A stretch of DNA of 64,000 bases from Actinobacillus delphinicola (lineage in GTDB: Bacteria; Pseudomonadota; Gammaproteobacteria; Enterobacterales; Pasteurellaceae), in the NCBI RefSeq assembly GCF_900638385.1, contig NZ_LR134510.1, forward strand, positions 1,240,001 to 1,304,000. Reading direction: 5' to 3'. Each line of letters begins with the position of its first letter. Within the stretch, counting starts at the first letter, position 1. Shown here one piece after another: positions 36,221 to 44,678 of the stretch. Position numbers and translations under genes: made by a program. The notes beneath the pieces were generated by a model, which saw only the letters and a program-made list of their open reading frames with translations, did no database searches and was not told the DNA's origin.

Positions 36221-36850
36221 GTGGAAACACTTAAACCTAATGCGGTAACTGTGGACGACCTTTTAAATCCAGTGGATTTTAAAAACGTTGAGAGTCTTAA
36301 AAAAGCTCAAACACGCCTTAAAATCCGTTTAACTAAGAAGAGTAACGAATTGAAAAAATTACAGGAAAACACTGAAATGAATATTCCAGAATTAAACCAA
36401 CTAATCCAAATCGCTCAAAAAGAAATTAATGTCATCGAACAAGCTCTTGAACGTGTTAAATCCAAACTAACCGAGTTAAACCAAGCAACTTCAGAGCGTG
36501 AAGTAGCAGAAGTTGAACCTGAAACTTCACCAAATACTACAGAAACATTAGAAACATCAGGACCAAACAGCGACCCACGCCAACTAAAAGGTAAGCAAGG
36601 CCCGTGTCGATATTCTTATCTTGGAGAATCGTCAAATCCGACTGGCTATTTAAGAACTTATGCCAATGGAGAAACTGAAAGTTTACCATATGCAGAGGAG
36701 GCTCATGAGGCAACGTATATTTCTGACAACTACCTTTATGAGGCAGACGGAAGTTATAAACTTTTAGGATCTGACACCTACTATGATTCAGCGACGAACC
36801 GTTTATGGAACGCCGAAAAGGGTTGGTTTACCGTCGACCAACTTGATTAA
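36221..36850 (+). CDS. gp35-like protein downstream of the head gene, start uncertain
   Basis: The frame is open from 36152 to 36850. A GTG at 36221 gives 209 residues but has no RBS. The in-frame upstream stretch reads PAPTKTTGGDSPPVERSDN, a Pro/Thr linker typical of domain joins. Next come a small helical region (TVDDLLNPVDFKNVESLKKA), a coiled coil, and a C-terminal domain rich in Tyr and Gly (CRYSYLGESSNPTGYLRTY, NRLWNAEKGWFTV). It may be made as a -1 frameshift extension of gpT or by reinitiation. Confidence 0.7.
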   Translation: METLKPNAVTVDDLLNPVDFKNVESLKKAQTRLKIRLTKKSNELKKLQENTEMNIPELNQLIQIAQKEINVIEQALERVKSKLTELNQATSEREVAEVEPETSPNTTETLETSGPNSDPRQLKGKQGPCRYSYLGESSNPTGYLRTYANGETESLPYAEEAHEATYISDNYLYEADGSYKLLGSDTYYDSATNRLWNAEKGWFTVDQLD

Positions 36851-36926
36851 TCCTTATGCTGGAGTATTTATTAAAATTTTAATGAATATTCCAGCTTAAC
36901 TTCAGCTTAAAAAAGCAAAGACCCCT

Positions 36927-37316
36927 ATGTATTTGTATTGCAATAAGACAGATTTAATCCGTACTTTTGGTGAAATGGAAATCAACCACATCGCTGCTGA
37001 TGATGACAATGCCATTGAGAAAGCGATTGCCGATGCCAGTGCGGAAATGGATTTATATTTGGCAAGCCGTTATAAGCTACCACTTTCCAAAGGCTTTGCT
37101 GTTCTAAATCGTATTGCCTGCGATATGGCTCGATACTATTTATACAACTCGCTTGATACAGAAAGCACGGTTTATATCCGCTACCAGCAACGCTTAAAAC
37201 AACTGCAAGGCATTGCTAATGGCACGCTTGCACTTACAAACGAAGAAACAGGCGATAAGCCGTCAGGTGAGGCGGTAGTTTTTGTGGATGTTGGCAGTAA
37301 GGTATTTCATCGATGA
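36927..37316 (+). CDS. Mu gp36-like head-tail connector (DUF1320)
   Basis: The 129-residue product (CNKTDLIRTFGEMEINHIAA, SAEMDLYLASRYKLPLS, NRIACDMARYYLYNS) matches the DUF1320/gp36 family of head completion proteins. It overlaps the next gene by 4 bp. Confidence 0.9.
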   Translation: MYLYCNKTDLIRTFGEMEINHIAADDDNAIEKAIADASAEMDLYLASRYKLPLSKGFAVLNRIACDMARYYLYNSLDTESTVYIRYQQRLKQLQGIANGTLALTNEETGDKPSGEAVVFVDVGSKVFHR

Positions 37317-37762
37317 CGAATTATTTAATGGCAGGTGAACTTATTGCACAACGTTTACGGGAGCAGGTACCAGAGTTTAAAGATGTACTAAAAGGTGGAA
37401 ATTTGGGCCAGATTTCACGCCATGCTCAACGAACACCTGTTGCTTATGTGTTATATCGTGGCGATAACCTTTCCAGTGATGTTAATGCTCGAGGACAGGC
37501 GTGCCATGTGCAAAGTATTTCTCAAGAGTGGCTTGTAGTAATTGCGGTCAACTTAATGGAGAAAAACAACCTATACACGGATAGCGACCAACGAGCAGGT
37601 GAGTTAATTGACAAAACTCTGAAAGCGTTAATGGGGGTAAAACTCACCCCTGACGCTAAACCGTTGTACCGTTCTTCTCGTGGCGTGCCTGTGGATTACG
37701 TGGACGGATGGGCATATTACAGTTTTATTTTTCATTTTGATTTCATTATGCGTAACCAATAG
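37313..37762 (+). CDS. Mu gp37-like protein (DUF1834)
   Basis: This 149-residue tail terminator-like protein (LIAQRLREQVPEFKDVLKGG, QRAGELIDKTLKALMGVKL) is in the gp37 position of Mu-like phages. It is translationally coupled to gp36 by an ATGA overlap. Confidence 0.85.
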   Translation: MTNYLMAGELIAQRLREQVPEFKDVLKGGNLGQISRHAQRTPVAYVLYRGDNLSSDVNARGQACHVQSISQEWLVVIAVNLMEKNNLYTDSDQRAGELIDKTLKALMGVKLTPDAKPLYRSSRGVPVDYVDGWAYYSFIFHFDFIMRNQ

Positions 37763-37771
37763 GAGAATTTT

Positions 37772-38515
37772 ATGCGCCAAGAAACTTATTCCTACGGACA
37801 AGGACGTGTACTCGTTGCAAACCGTTTACCGAATGGTCAACCTGGACCGTTTCGCTGGGTAGGCGATGTGTCGGAGCTTTCTATCGCTTTAACTGTGGAA
37901 GACTTCACCCACAAGGAATCGTACAGTGGTAACCGACTCGAAGTACGTAAAATTATTACCAGCAAAAGTGGCGAATTAACTTGTAAATTTCACGAAATGA
38001 GTACGGAAAACCTATCGCTAATGTTACTCGGTAAAACCCAGTTAACCGAGGCAGGCGAGGCAACCGAAATTGCTTTACCTGAAACCATCGCTGCTAATGA
38101 TGTGATTTCGTTACAACACCAAAACATTTCTAATGTGAAAATTCCGACCTTGACGGAAAACACGGATTTTGTAGTAGATAGCACCTTCGGCACCATTACC
38201 TTTTTAAAACCACAGACAAGCTTTACCAAAAAAGCTAGCTACCATTACGGTGCGGTGTCTAGCGTTGCACTGTTAAATGACCAGCCTGTGGATTTATTCC
38301 TACGTTTTGAAGGTGTGAACTTAGCAGAAAAGAACGAATGGAATTTAGTAGAAATTTACAAAGTGAATTTCAACCCAACGGATGCCCTAAGTCTTATCAA
38401 TAATGATAACAATTTGGATGCATTGACAGGTAAAGCCAAAATCCTAGCAGATACCACAAAAGTGGCAAGTGATGCCCTTGGACGCTTTGGACGAATGGTA
38501 AAAATTAAAAAATAG
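37772..38515 (+). CDS. Tail tube protein (siphovirus-like)
   Basis: The 247-residue product contains GDVSELSIALTVEDFTHKES, EMSTENLSLMLLGKTQL and RFEGVNLAEKNEWNLVEIYK. These resemble tail tube proteins of lambda-like and B3-like phages, not the Mu contractile sheath or tube. No sheath gene is present, so the tail is non-contractile. Confidence 0.8.
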   Translation: MRQETYSYGQGRVLVANRLPNGQPGPFRWVGDVSELSIALTVEDFTHKESYSGNRLEVRKIITSKSGELTCKFHEMSTENLSLMLLGKTQLTEAGEATEIALPETIAANDVISLQHQNISNVKIPTLTENTDFVVDSTFGTITFLKPQTSFTKKASYHYGAVSSVALLNDQPVDLFLRFEGVNLAEKNEWNLVEIYKVNFNPTDALSLINNDNNLDALTGKAKILADTTKVASDALGRFGRMVKIKK

Positions 38516-38533
38516 CCACGCTCACAATGCCGT

Positions 38534-38583
38534 TTTACATCGGTTTTAAAACGGCATTAAATCCCTTTTACCTTGCATTTAAA
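38534..38583. repeat. Phased TTTAAA-type array 4
   Basis: TTTACA, TTTAAA, ATTAAA, TTTACC and TTTAAA start at 38534, 38545, 38556, 38567 and 38578, an exact 11 bp period over five units. It fills the gap between the tail tube and tail chaperone genes. Confidence 0.7.
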
Positions 38584-38596
38584 AAAGAGAAATCTA

Positions 38597-39013
38597 ATGA
38601 ACAAACTTGATGACAACAATGACGAACTCGCCATTTTATTCCCTACGCAAAGCGTAGAAATCAACGGCGAAACGGTGGAAGTGAAAGAATATACCTTAGG
38701 TGAACAGTTGAAGTATCACGCAAAATTCCAGCCTTTCATTAATGCCTTGCGCGAAAGCCTTAGCCGCGAGCAGGCGGAATTTAACCTTGATACGTTGATG
38801 GCCTGTTTAAGTACACATTACGACAATGTGCTGGAACTGGTGGCGTTATCCATTCACAAGTCAGTGGATTATGTGAAAGGTATTCAGGGCGAGGCTGCAG
38901 ACAACCTCTTGTTAGCGTGGTGGGCGGTGAACAGTGATTTTTTTACCCGCAAAGCAGTAATGCCATTACTGGAAACGCTAGCCAAGCAACGACCAGCTGG
39001 GGCGACATCATAA
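38597..39013 (+). CDS. Tail assembly chaperone (G-like)
   Basis: ATG 38597 (MNKLDDNNDELAILFPTQSV) starts a 138-residue product in the position of lambda gpG, before the tape measure gene. Part of its message carries a seven-T slippery run (38938-38944) that would direct some ribosomes into the T-like frame. Confidence 0.83.
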   Translation: MNKLDDNNDELAILFPTQSVEINGETVEVKEYTLGEQLKYHAKFQPFINALRESLSREQAEFNLDTLMACLSTHYDNVLELVALSIHKSVDYVKGIQGEAADNLLLAWWAVNSDFFTRKAVMPLLETLAKQRPAGATS

Positions 39014-39201
39014 CCCAACTTGTGGCTAGTGGCCATGCTTTTAGCGATTTGCCTCATTACACTGCACGTCAATTGGTATTGTTTTATGAAAAATCGTTAA
39101 AACGTGAAAATCGCCAACGGGCGGCAAGAACAGTAGACGTGTGCTACGGCGTTAATGGTGGCAAGGAAATTCAGGGTTATGTGGATGGGCTTACGAATTA
39201 A
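38597..39201 (+). CDS. Frameshifted tail assembly chaperone (G-T fusion)
   Basis: A -1 slip on T_TTT_TTT (38938-38944) leaves the G frame after NSDF and continues in an open frame that has no start codon of its own. That frame reads through TSWGDIITQLVASGHAFSDL, PHYTARQLVLFYEKS and ends at TAA 39199-39201. This is the classic G/GT arrangement of lambda-like tails. The slip site and the downstream homologous-looking domain are seen; frameshifting itself is inferred. Confidence 0.8.
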
Positions 39202-39388
39202 ACAAATCCAAGTAGTAACGTACAATCCAGTAGATAAAACAAACAAACGCTAGCCCAATATAAAACGCAAAAACACAGAAAATGAACACACCTAACGACC
39301 ATTGCATACCGTAAAGCAACAGCATTAGTAGAAAGGGTGGCGTGAGAACAAGGATATAACTAAGGATCTGTTGTTGAGTAGTGTTCAT
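39191..39388 (-). CDS. Small membrane protein on the opposite strand (possible moron)
   Basis: This 65-residue product has two hydrophobic segments (ILVLTPPFLLMLLLYG and VFIFCVFAFYIGLAFVCFIYW). It lies against the direction of the tail genes between the chaperone and the tape measure. There is no clear RBS. If real, it may be expressed in the lysogen, for example in superinfection exclusion; that is a guess from position and topology. Confidence 0.45.
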   Translation of the reverse strand: MNTTQQQILSYILVLTPPFLLMLLLYGMQWSLGVFIFCVFAFYIGLAFVCFIYWIVRYYLDLFNS

Positions 39389-39440
39389 TTTACAATCAAG
39401 AATTTTAAAAAATTCTAGCCCCGTGTTATAGGAATGCTTT

Positions 39441-42400
39441 ATGAGTAATCAATTAAATTTAGCCTTCGTCATTAAAACAAAACTTGACGGCGTGTTGTCG
39501 GATTTTAAAGCGATTAAAAACAGACTGCAACAGGTAAATAAAGAAAATAACCGCCTAGGTCGTCAAACACAGGCTACAGAACACGCCTTTGCGAAATTAT
39601 CTAACCGTTTTATTGAAACAGGTAATAAAGCGGGCGAAGTTCGTTCAGGTATTGAATCAATTAGTAAGCAACTATTAAACCTACAGAGAATTTATGCGGG
39701 TTGGCAAGGGATAAAATTTTTTGGTACAGGGCTTTCAGATATCGCCAAAACGGCTGATAGCTTTAATAATTATCAATCCCGTATTGCTTTAGTTAGCCGC
39801 TCAAATGCTGAGGCTAAAAGTACCTTCCAATCACTTATGGCAATTTCTAATGAAACGGGGAAAAGTTTTGAAGCCACAGCAGAACTTTATACGCGAGTAT
39901 TTAGAAGTCTTGGGCAAAATGCTAACCGTAGCGATTTATTAAACTTCACCAAAACTGTGCAACAAGCCTTGACCATTTCAGGGGCTAGTACACAAGAAGC
40001 ACAGGCGGCGTTGATCCAATTATCGCAAGGGTTGAGTGCGGGGGCGTTACGTGGTGAAGAATTTAACAGTGTTTCTGAGCAAGCCCCGATTTTGTTGGAT
40101 TTAATGCAGAAATCCTTAGGTAAAACTCGTGCGGAACTCCGAAAACTTGCTGAGCAAGGTAAATTAACCACCGAGGTGGTTATGGCAGCGGTCCGTGAGG
40201 GGGCGCAAGATATTGACAGTCAATATCAGAAAATGCCAAAAACCATTGGGCGTGCGGTTAATGAGCTTTCCAATGCATGGTTAACATTTGTAGGACAAAC
40301 GGATAACACTTTTTCTGCTAGTGGTACAGTAAGCCGTGGTATTTCATTTTTAGCCGAAAACTTAAACACACTTGCAACAGGAGCATTAACTTTGGCGGGT
40401 GTAGCTCTTATCCGTTATGTGGTGAATTTACGCCAAACTCAACAGGGGTTGAGTCGTTTAAGTGCAATGATGTTACGTGTAAAAGGCGTGACAGTGGCCC
40501 AGGCGGCGATTGATGTTAAAGCTGCACAATCTGCTTTAGTCGCAGCCAAAGCCACCGACCAGCGTACTGCTGCAACCTTACGCCTTGCACAAGCCCAACA
40601 ACGCTTAAATCTACTACAGCAATCTGTTCGGAAAGGGACTGGTCTTGGTGGGATGGTAATGGGCTTTTTCGGCGGTGGTTTTGGACTGGCATTAACGGCG
40701 ATTTCAGGCTTAGTTGTACTTTATCAAGCTTTACAGGAAAAAGAACGTGCATTAGCAGCCCAATACCAAAACACGCTACAAAGCCTTGACCAAAATATTG
40801 AAAAAACCAATGCACTGATTAAAGTACGGAAACAGCTTTCCCAGTTAAGTTTTGTGGAAAACCGTGGACAGTTGGCGACGAATACGCATAGTTTGCAGGA
40901 GGTGGAAAAACAATTAAACGACTTGCAAGCTCAAAAACGAATGCAACAACATCTCTATGATAGTGCATTGGAAAATGGAGGCTTAACCTTCGGATTTACG
41001 GATCGTCTTGCCAAAATTGATGAAAAAATTACGGCTTTAACGGAACGTTATCAAAAATTAAAGCAAGCTACACAAACCCTAAGCGATGTAACCGATAGCC
41101 AGCTGGTTGCGGCGTTCAACCAAGCCAAGCAGGCAGGCGGTGAATTAGCAGAGAAACTCGCAAATATCAGTGATGCAAAAAGTGATGAGGCGATTGCACT
41201 TTTAACGCCTGTAATTAAAAAAGCAGAAAACCAATTACGGGAAATGAATACTCAGCTTAATCAAACCAATACTAAACTGGCTAAGGACTTAAAAGAGGCC
41301 ACCACGACAGCAAAAGAACGTCTACAAGCAATGCGGACTGAATTTGCCAATCTGGGTAAACAGGCAGGGCTTTCTACCGCACAACTCGATCCATTTTTAC
41401 AGAAATTGGATAAAAGCCTTGTCCTAACTGACAAACTTGCTGCAGCAAAAAAACAGGCAGAAGGTAAGAAATATTTAGCCTCTCTTAAAACACAAGCGGC
41501 ACGCCAAGGGCTAAATGAGCGTCAACGAATAGTATTTGACGCCAAAGAAAAAGGCTTGACAGGTAAAGATTTACAGTTGGCCAAACAGTATGCAGCGATT
41601 ATTGCTAAACGTCCTAAATACAGTCATCGCAAAGATGAGTATCACGCATTGCAGTTACGCTATTTAAAAGCCACAGGTCAACAAGTAAAAGCGAATTTAC
41701 TCGATGTAGAAAGTCGTTTTAACCAGTTATTAGTGGAATTTCAACAAACAGGCAATACTGCTGGCGTGGCGTTAATTAAGAAATTGCTACCGCTTGAGCA
41801 AGCCAAAGCACAGTTAGACGGCATTCAAGCACAACTTAATCAACGTTTTAATACGCAGGCAGCAGATGAAGCGTCAATTAATGCACAATTACAGGCAGGA
41901 ACAATATCGCAAATTGAAGCTCAGCAACGTTTAAAAGGCGTATATACAGAAACTGTAGCAGAGATTCAAAAACAATTGCCATTATTAGAAAAATTAGCCC
42001 AATTACCAGGCGCACAAGGTGAGCAAGCTCGTGTGATTTTAACGCGTATGCAAGCAAAACTCACTGAGTTAAAAAGTGTCGGCGATGAGTTAACTAAAAC
42101 ATTCCAACAAGGCCTTACTCAAGGTATTCAATCTTCATTAATGGGATTAGCAAATGGCACGATGACGTTAAAAGATGCTATTAAGAATTTAGCATTGACG
42201 GTAGTAAATGCAATGGCTCAGATAGCAGCTCAACAGTTAGCTATGCAAGCGGTAAGTGCTGTAGGAAGTGCATTTAGCAGTGGGGCGGGTGCAGCGGTAA
42301 CAGCAGCAACAGGAGGCTATATTTCAGGGCCAGGTACTGGGACGAGTGACAGCATTCCAGCACGATTATCAAATGGTGAGTTTGTTATTAGAGCAGCCTC

Positions 42401-42704
42401 AGTTTCACGTTATGGCGTTGATTTTTTGCATGCTTTGAATAGAGGGAAATTAAGGAAATTTAACAAAGGTGGTTTAGTTTCTTCACCTAATTTTCCGAAA
42501 CCTAAAGAGCCTACTTTAACACACGAGCTTAAAGAAGGAATGAGTCAACAAAGAGTAGCAGTTTCACCTGTCAATATTCAACAAACGTTAGCGGTTGATA
42601 GTGCTGAGCTTTTTACTAGTGGTATCAATACAGTGGCTGGAGAAAGGGCTGTATTAACAGTAATTAGAGCGAATAAAAAGACAATTAAACAGGAGTTAGG
42701 TTAA
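39441..42704 (+). CDS. Tape measure protein
   Basis: The 1087-residue protein sets tail length. The N-terminal tape-measure domain contains FNNYQSRIALVSRSNAEAKS and QALTISGASTQEAQAALIQL. Hydrophobic helices lie near residues 310-330 and 405-435. Long coiled coils follow. The C-terminal GGYISGPGTGTSDSIPARLS and NGEFVIRAASVSRYG motif is typical. At ~0.15 nm per residue the tail would be roughly 160 nm. Confidence 0.93.
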   Translation: MSNQLNLAFVIKTKLDGVLSDFKAIKNRLQQVNKENNRLGRQTQATEHAFAKLSNRFIETGNKAGEVRSGIESISKQLLNLQRIYAGWQGIKFFGTGLSDIAKTADSFNNYQSRIALVSRSNAEAKSTFQSLMAISNETGKSFEATAELYTRVFRSLGQNANRSDLLNFTKTVQQALTISGASTQEAQAALIQLSQGLSAGALRGEEFNSVSEQAPILLDLMQKSLGKTRAELRKLAEQGKLTTEVVMAAVREGAQDIDSQYQKMPKTIGRAVNELSNAWLTFVGQTDNTFSASGTVSRGISFLAENLNTLATGALTLAGVALIRYVVNLRQTQQGLSRLSAMMLRVKGVTVAQAAIDVKAAQSALVAAKATDQRTAATLRLAQAQQRLNLLQQSVRKGTGLGGMVMGFFGGGFGLALTAISGLVVLYQALQEKERALAAQYQNTLQSLDQNIEKTNALIKVRKQLSQLSFVENRGQLATNTHSLQEVEKQLNDLQAQKRMQQHLYDSALENGGLTFGFTDRLAKIDEKITALTERYQKLKQATQTLSDVTDSQLVAAFNQAKQAGGELAEKLANISDAKSDEAIALLTPVIKKAENQLREMNTQLNQTNTKLAKDLKEATTTAKERLQAMRTEFANLGKQAGLSTAQLDPFLQKLDKSLVLTDKLAAAKKQAEGKKYLASLKTQAARQGLNERQRIVFDAKEKGLTGKDLQLAKQYAAIIAKRPKYSHRKDEYHALQLRYLKATGQQVKANLLDVESRFNQLLVEFQQTGNTAGVALIKKLLPLEQAKAQLDGIQAQLNQRFNTQAADEASINAQLQAGTISQIEAQQRLKGVYTETVAEIQKQLPLLEKLAQLPGAQGEQARVILTRMQAKLTELKSVGDELTKTFQQGLTQGIQSSLMGLANGTMTLKDAIKNLALTVVNAMAQIAAQQLAMQAVSAVGSAFSSGAGAAVTAATGGYISGPGTGTSDSIPARLSNGEFVIRAASVSRYGVDFLHALNRGKLRKFNKGGLVSSPNFPKPKEPTLTHELKEGMSQQRVAVSPVNIQQTLAVDSAELFTSGINTVAGERAVLTVIRANKKTIKQELG

Positions 42705-42706
42705 CT

Positions 42707-43666
42707 ATGGCATATGAAACTGGAATTGCAAAAACCGAACGGGATTTTCTTAAGAAATTAGATAAATTTTTAACGACAAATGAGAGTCTAGTAAAAAATG
42801 GACAAAATTGGACAAAAATTTTTGAACGTATTATCCCTGCTACGACCCATAAAGTTGATCGTTATCAGGTTGTGTGGAAAGCAACTGGCACGGGTATTGG
42901 TCAAGATATTTATGTAGGGGCCGAAACACAAAATCTTATTGCTGATGACGTTTACAATATTACATTTTTTGGTGGGACATTTTTTAATTTAGAGTTAGTT
43001 AACCAAATTAACATTGAGGACTTTAAGAATGCCATGGTGAATGTCTCTCCTAGTGTTTGTGTTTATGGAAATGCACGTGATTTTGAGTACCATTTTTTTG
43101 CAAATGGCCGTCATTTTAAAGTGGTCAGTCGTATTGGTAAAACCACGTCTACTGCGTATTGCGGTTTTATTTTACCGACTGTTCCACCTACTGAATATCC
43201 TTACCCTCTCTGTATTGCTGGTACGGGACCGACACACGACAGTGATAACCATTTAAACCGTTATTCGAGGGAGGACAGATTGAACTCATCCATCGTTTAT
43301 GCTCGAAATAAGAGTTGTTATTTACTTCTCCCAACGCAAGTATGGTCAGGTTTTTATGGTATGGGAGGTGAATACAAGGATCCTGCTCTTTATCCAATAA
43401 GAAGTATTGAGGACGACTCCACGCAGCGTTGGATAATGCAACGTATGGTCGGCCTAGGGTCGACACCTTTAATCCCTGTTGAATTTATTTCTCGAGGTCA
43501 GAAAGTGGGAACAAATCGGTGGGGATGTTTCGATGGCGTGTATTGGATACCTGGAATACAGCGAGCAACAGGAGATGTCGTTAATATTGATAATGAAACG
43601 AATGGACTCGTTTTCAATGATGGTTTTCGTACTAGCACGACGAGTTACTTTGTTTTTGAAAAATAA
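42707..43666 (+). CDS. Tail-associated protein (MAYxTG family, copy 1)
   Basis: The 319-residue product starts MAYETGIAKTERDFLKKLDK. Its first residues and layout are shared with the next gene (MAYQTGNAQNIHQLLEKLAE), so the two are probably diverged duplicates. Aromatic-rich beta regions suggest a virion surface protein. I do not know its function. Confidence 0.72.
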   Translation: MAYETGIAKTERDFLKKLDKFLTTNESLVKNGQNWTKIFERIIPATTHKVDRYQVVWKATGTGIGQDIYVGAETQNLIADDVYNITFFGGTFFNLELVNQINIEDFKNAMVNVSPSVCVYGNARDFEYHFFANGRHFKVVSRIGKTTSTAYCGFILPTVPPTEYPYPLCIAGTGPTHDSDNHLNRYSREDRLNSSIVYARNKSCYLLLPTQVWSGFYGMGGEYKDPALYPIRSIEDDSTQRWIMQRMVGLGSTPLIPVEFISRGQKVGTNRWGCFDGVYWIPGIQRATGDVVNIDNETNGLVFNDGFRTSTTSYFVFEK

Positions 43667-43684
43667 ATGGCATAAGGACTTATA

Positions 43685-44677
43685 ATGGCTTATCAAACTG
43701 GAAATGCACAAAATATTCATCAACTTTTGGAAAAACTGGCTGAATTTGCCAAAATTCTACAGTGGGAAATTGTGCATCATACCGAAACAAAATTATATTT
43801 GCGGAATAAAGATGGACACTGTTTTGCCCTCGAATTTTTAAGTAATGTGTTTTATACCATACCTTGTACTCAATTAAATAATGACAAAAGTGCAATCGAG
43901 CAGCTTGGTTCACCTTGTCTTGAAGGTAATTGTTATAAACAGATTTATACCCGTACAACTGATTTAAACCTTGGCAATTTTATTGGTTATGATTTCTTTG
44001 GTACAGCAGATTATTTACATGTAGTAGTGGAAATAAAACCAGAACAGTTTAGACATTTTGGTATTGGCATGTTACTTAAAGAAGCAGAATTTATGGGGGG
44101 ACAATATGCATTTGGTACCTACCTATATGACCAAGATGAAGCAAAATCTAACAGCCGTTTAAATAATTATGGATTTAGTGCCAATGATGATTTGACTGCA
44201 ACTGCAGTAGTACGGGCAGATAAATTCTCTGCTGCACAAAAATCCCCTTGGTATTTATATAGTGCTAATTGTTATTCCACAGTTTATGATTACGCAAAAT
44301 GTGTAGGCAGTGCGTGTTATGCATTGGGCCGTTCAGCAATGCCAGAAGATTATCGCACCTATCATCCAGATAACTATTTAGTTCGCTATTCCCAATCACA
44401 ATTTGGGAATACATTAATCCCTGCACCAAATAGCATTATTGGGCACAAATTAGATAATACGCTGATTAGATTAGGTATCTTACCTGATCGCTATGAGTGT
44501 ACGATGCAAGGTATTCCCCCTAAAAAAATTTTAGAAATTAATGGGGAGCGTTGGAAAATCATTCCCAGTGCAGGTTACAACGAATATAACTCTACTCGTA
44601 AAACATCGAACCCAGATAACACTGGTATTCAAGGCGTCGCATATAGAATTATTGATGATGAGACAGTAGGGGTATAA
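43685..44677 (+). CDS. Tail-associated protein (MAYxTG family, copy 2)
   Basis: This 330-residue protein is related to the preceding gene at its N-terminus (MAYQTGNAQNIHQLLEKLAE) and in the GxIPLIP-like C-terminal layout (GNTLIPAPNSIIGHKLDN). It is 2 bp before the next tail gene. A structural role is inferred from position only. Confidence 0.72.
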   Translation: MAYQTGNAQNIHQLLEKLAEFAKILQWEIVHHTETKLYLRNKDGHCFALEFLSNVFYTIPCTQLNNDKSAIEQLGSPCLEGNCYKQIYTRTTDLNLGNFIGYDFFGTADYLHVVVEIKPEQFRHFGIGMLLKEAEFMGGQYAFGTYLYDQDEAKSNSRLNNYGFSANDDLTATAVVRADKFSAAQKSPWYLYSANCYSTVYDYAKCVGSACYALGRSAMPEDYRTYHPDNYLVRYSQSQFGNTLIPAPNSIIGHKLDNTLIRLGILPDRYECTMQGIPPKKILEINGERWKIIPSAGYNEYNSTRKTSNPDNTGIQGVAYRIIDDETVGV

Positions 44678-44678
44678 G

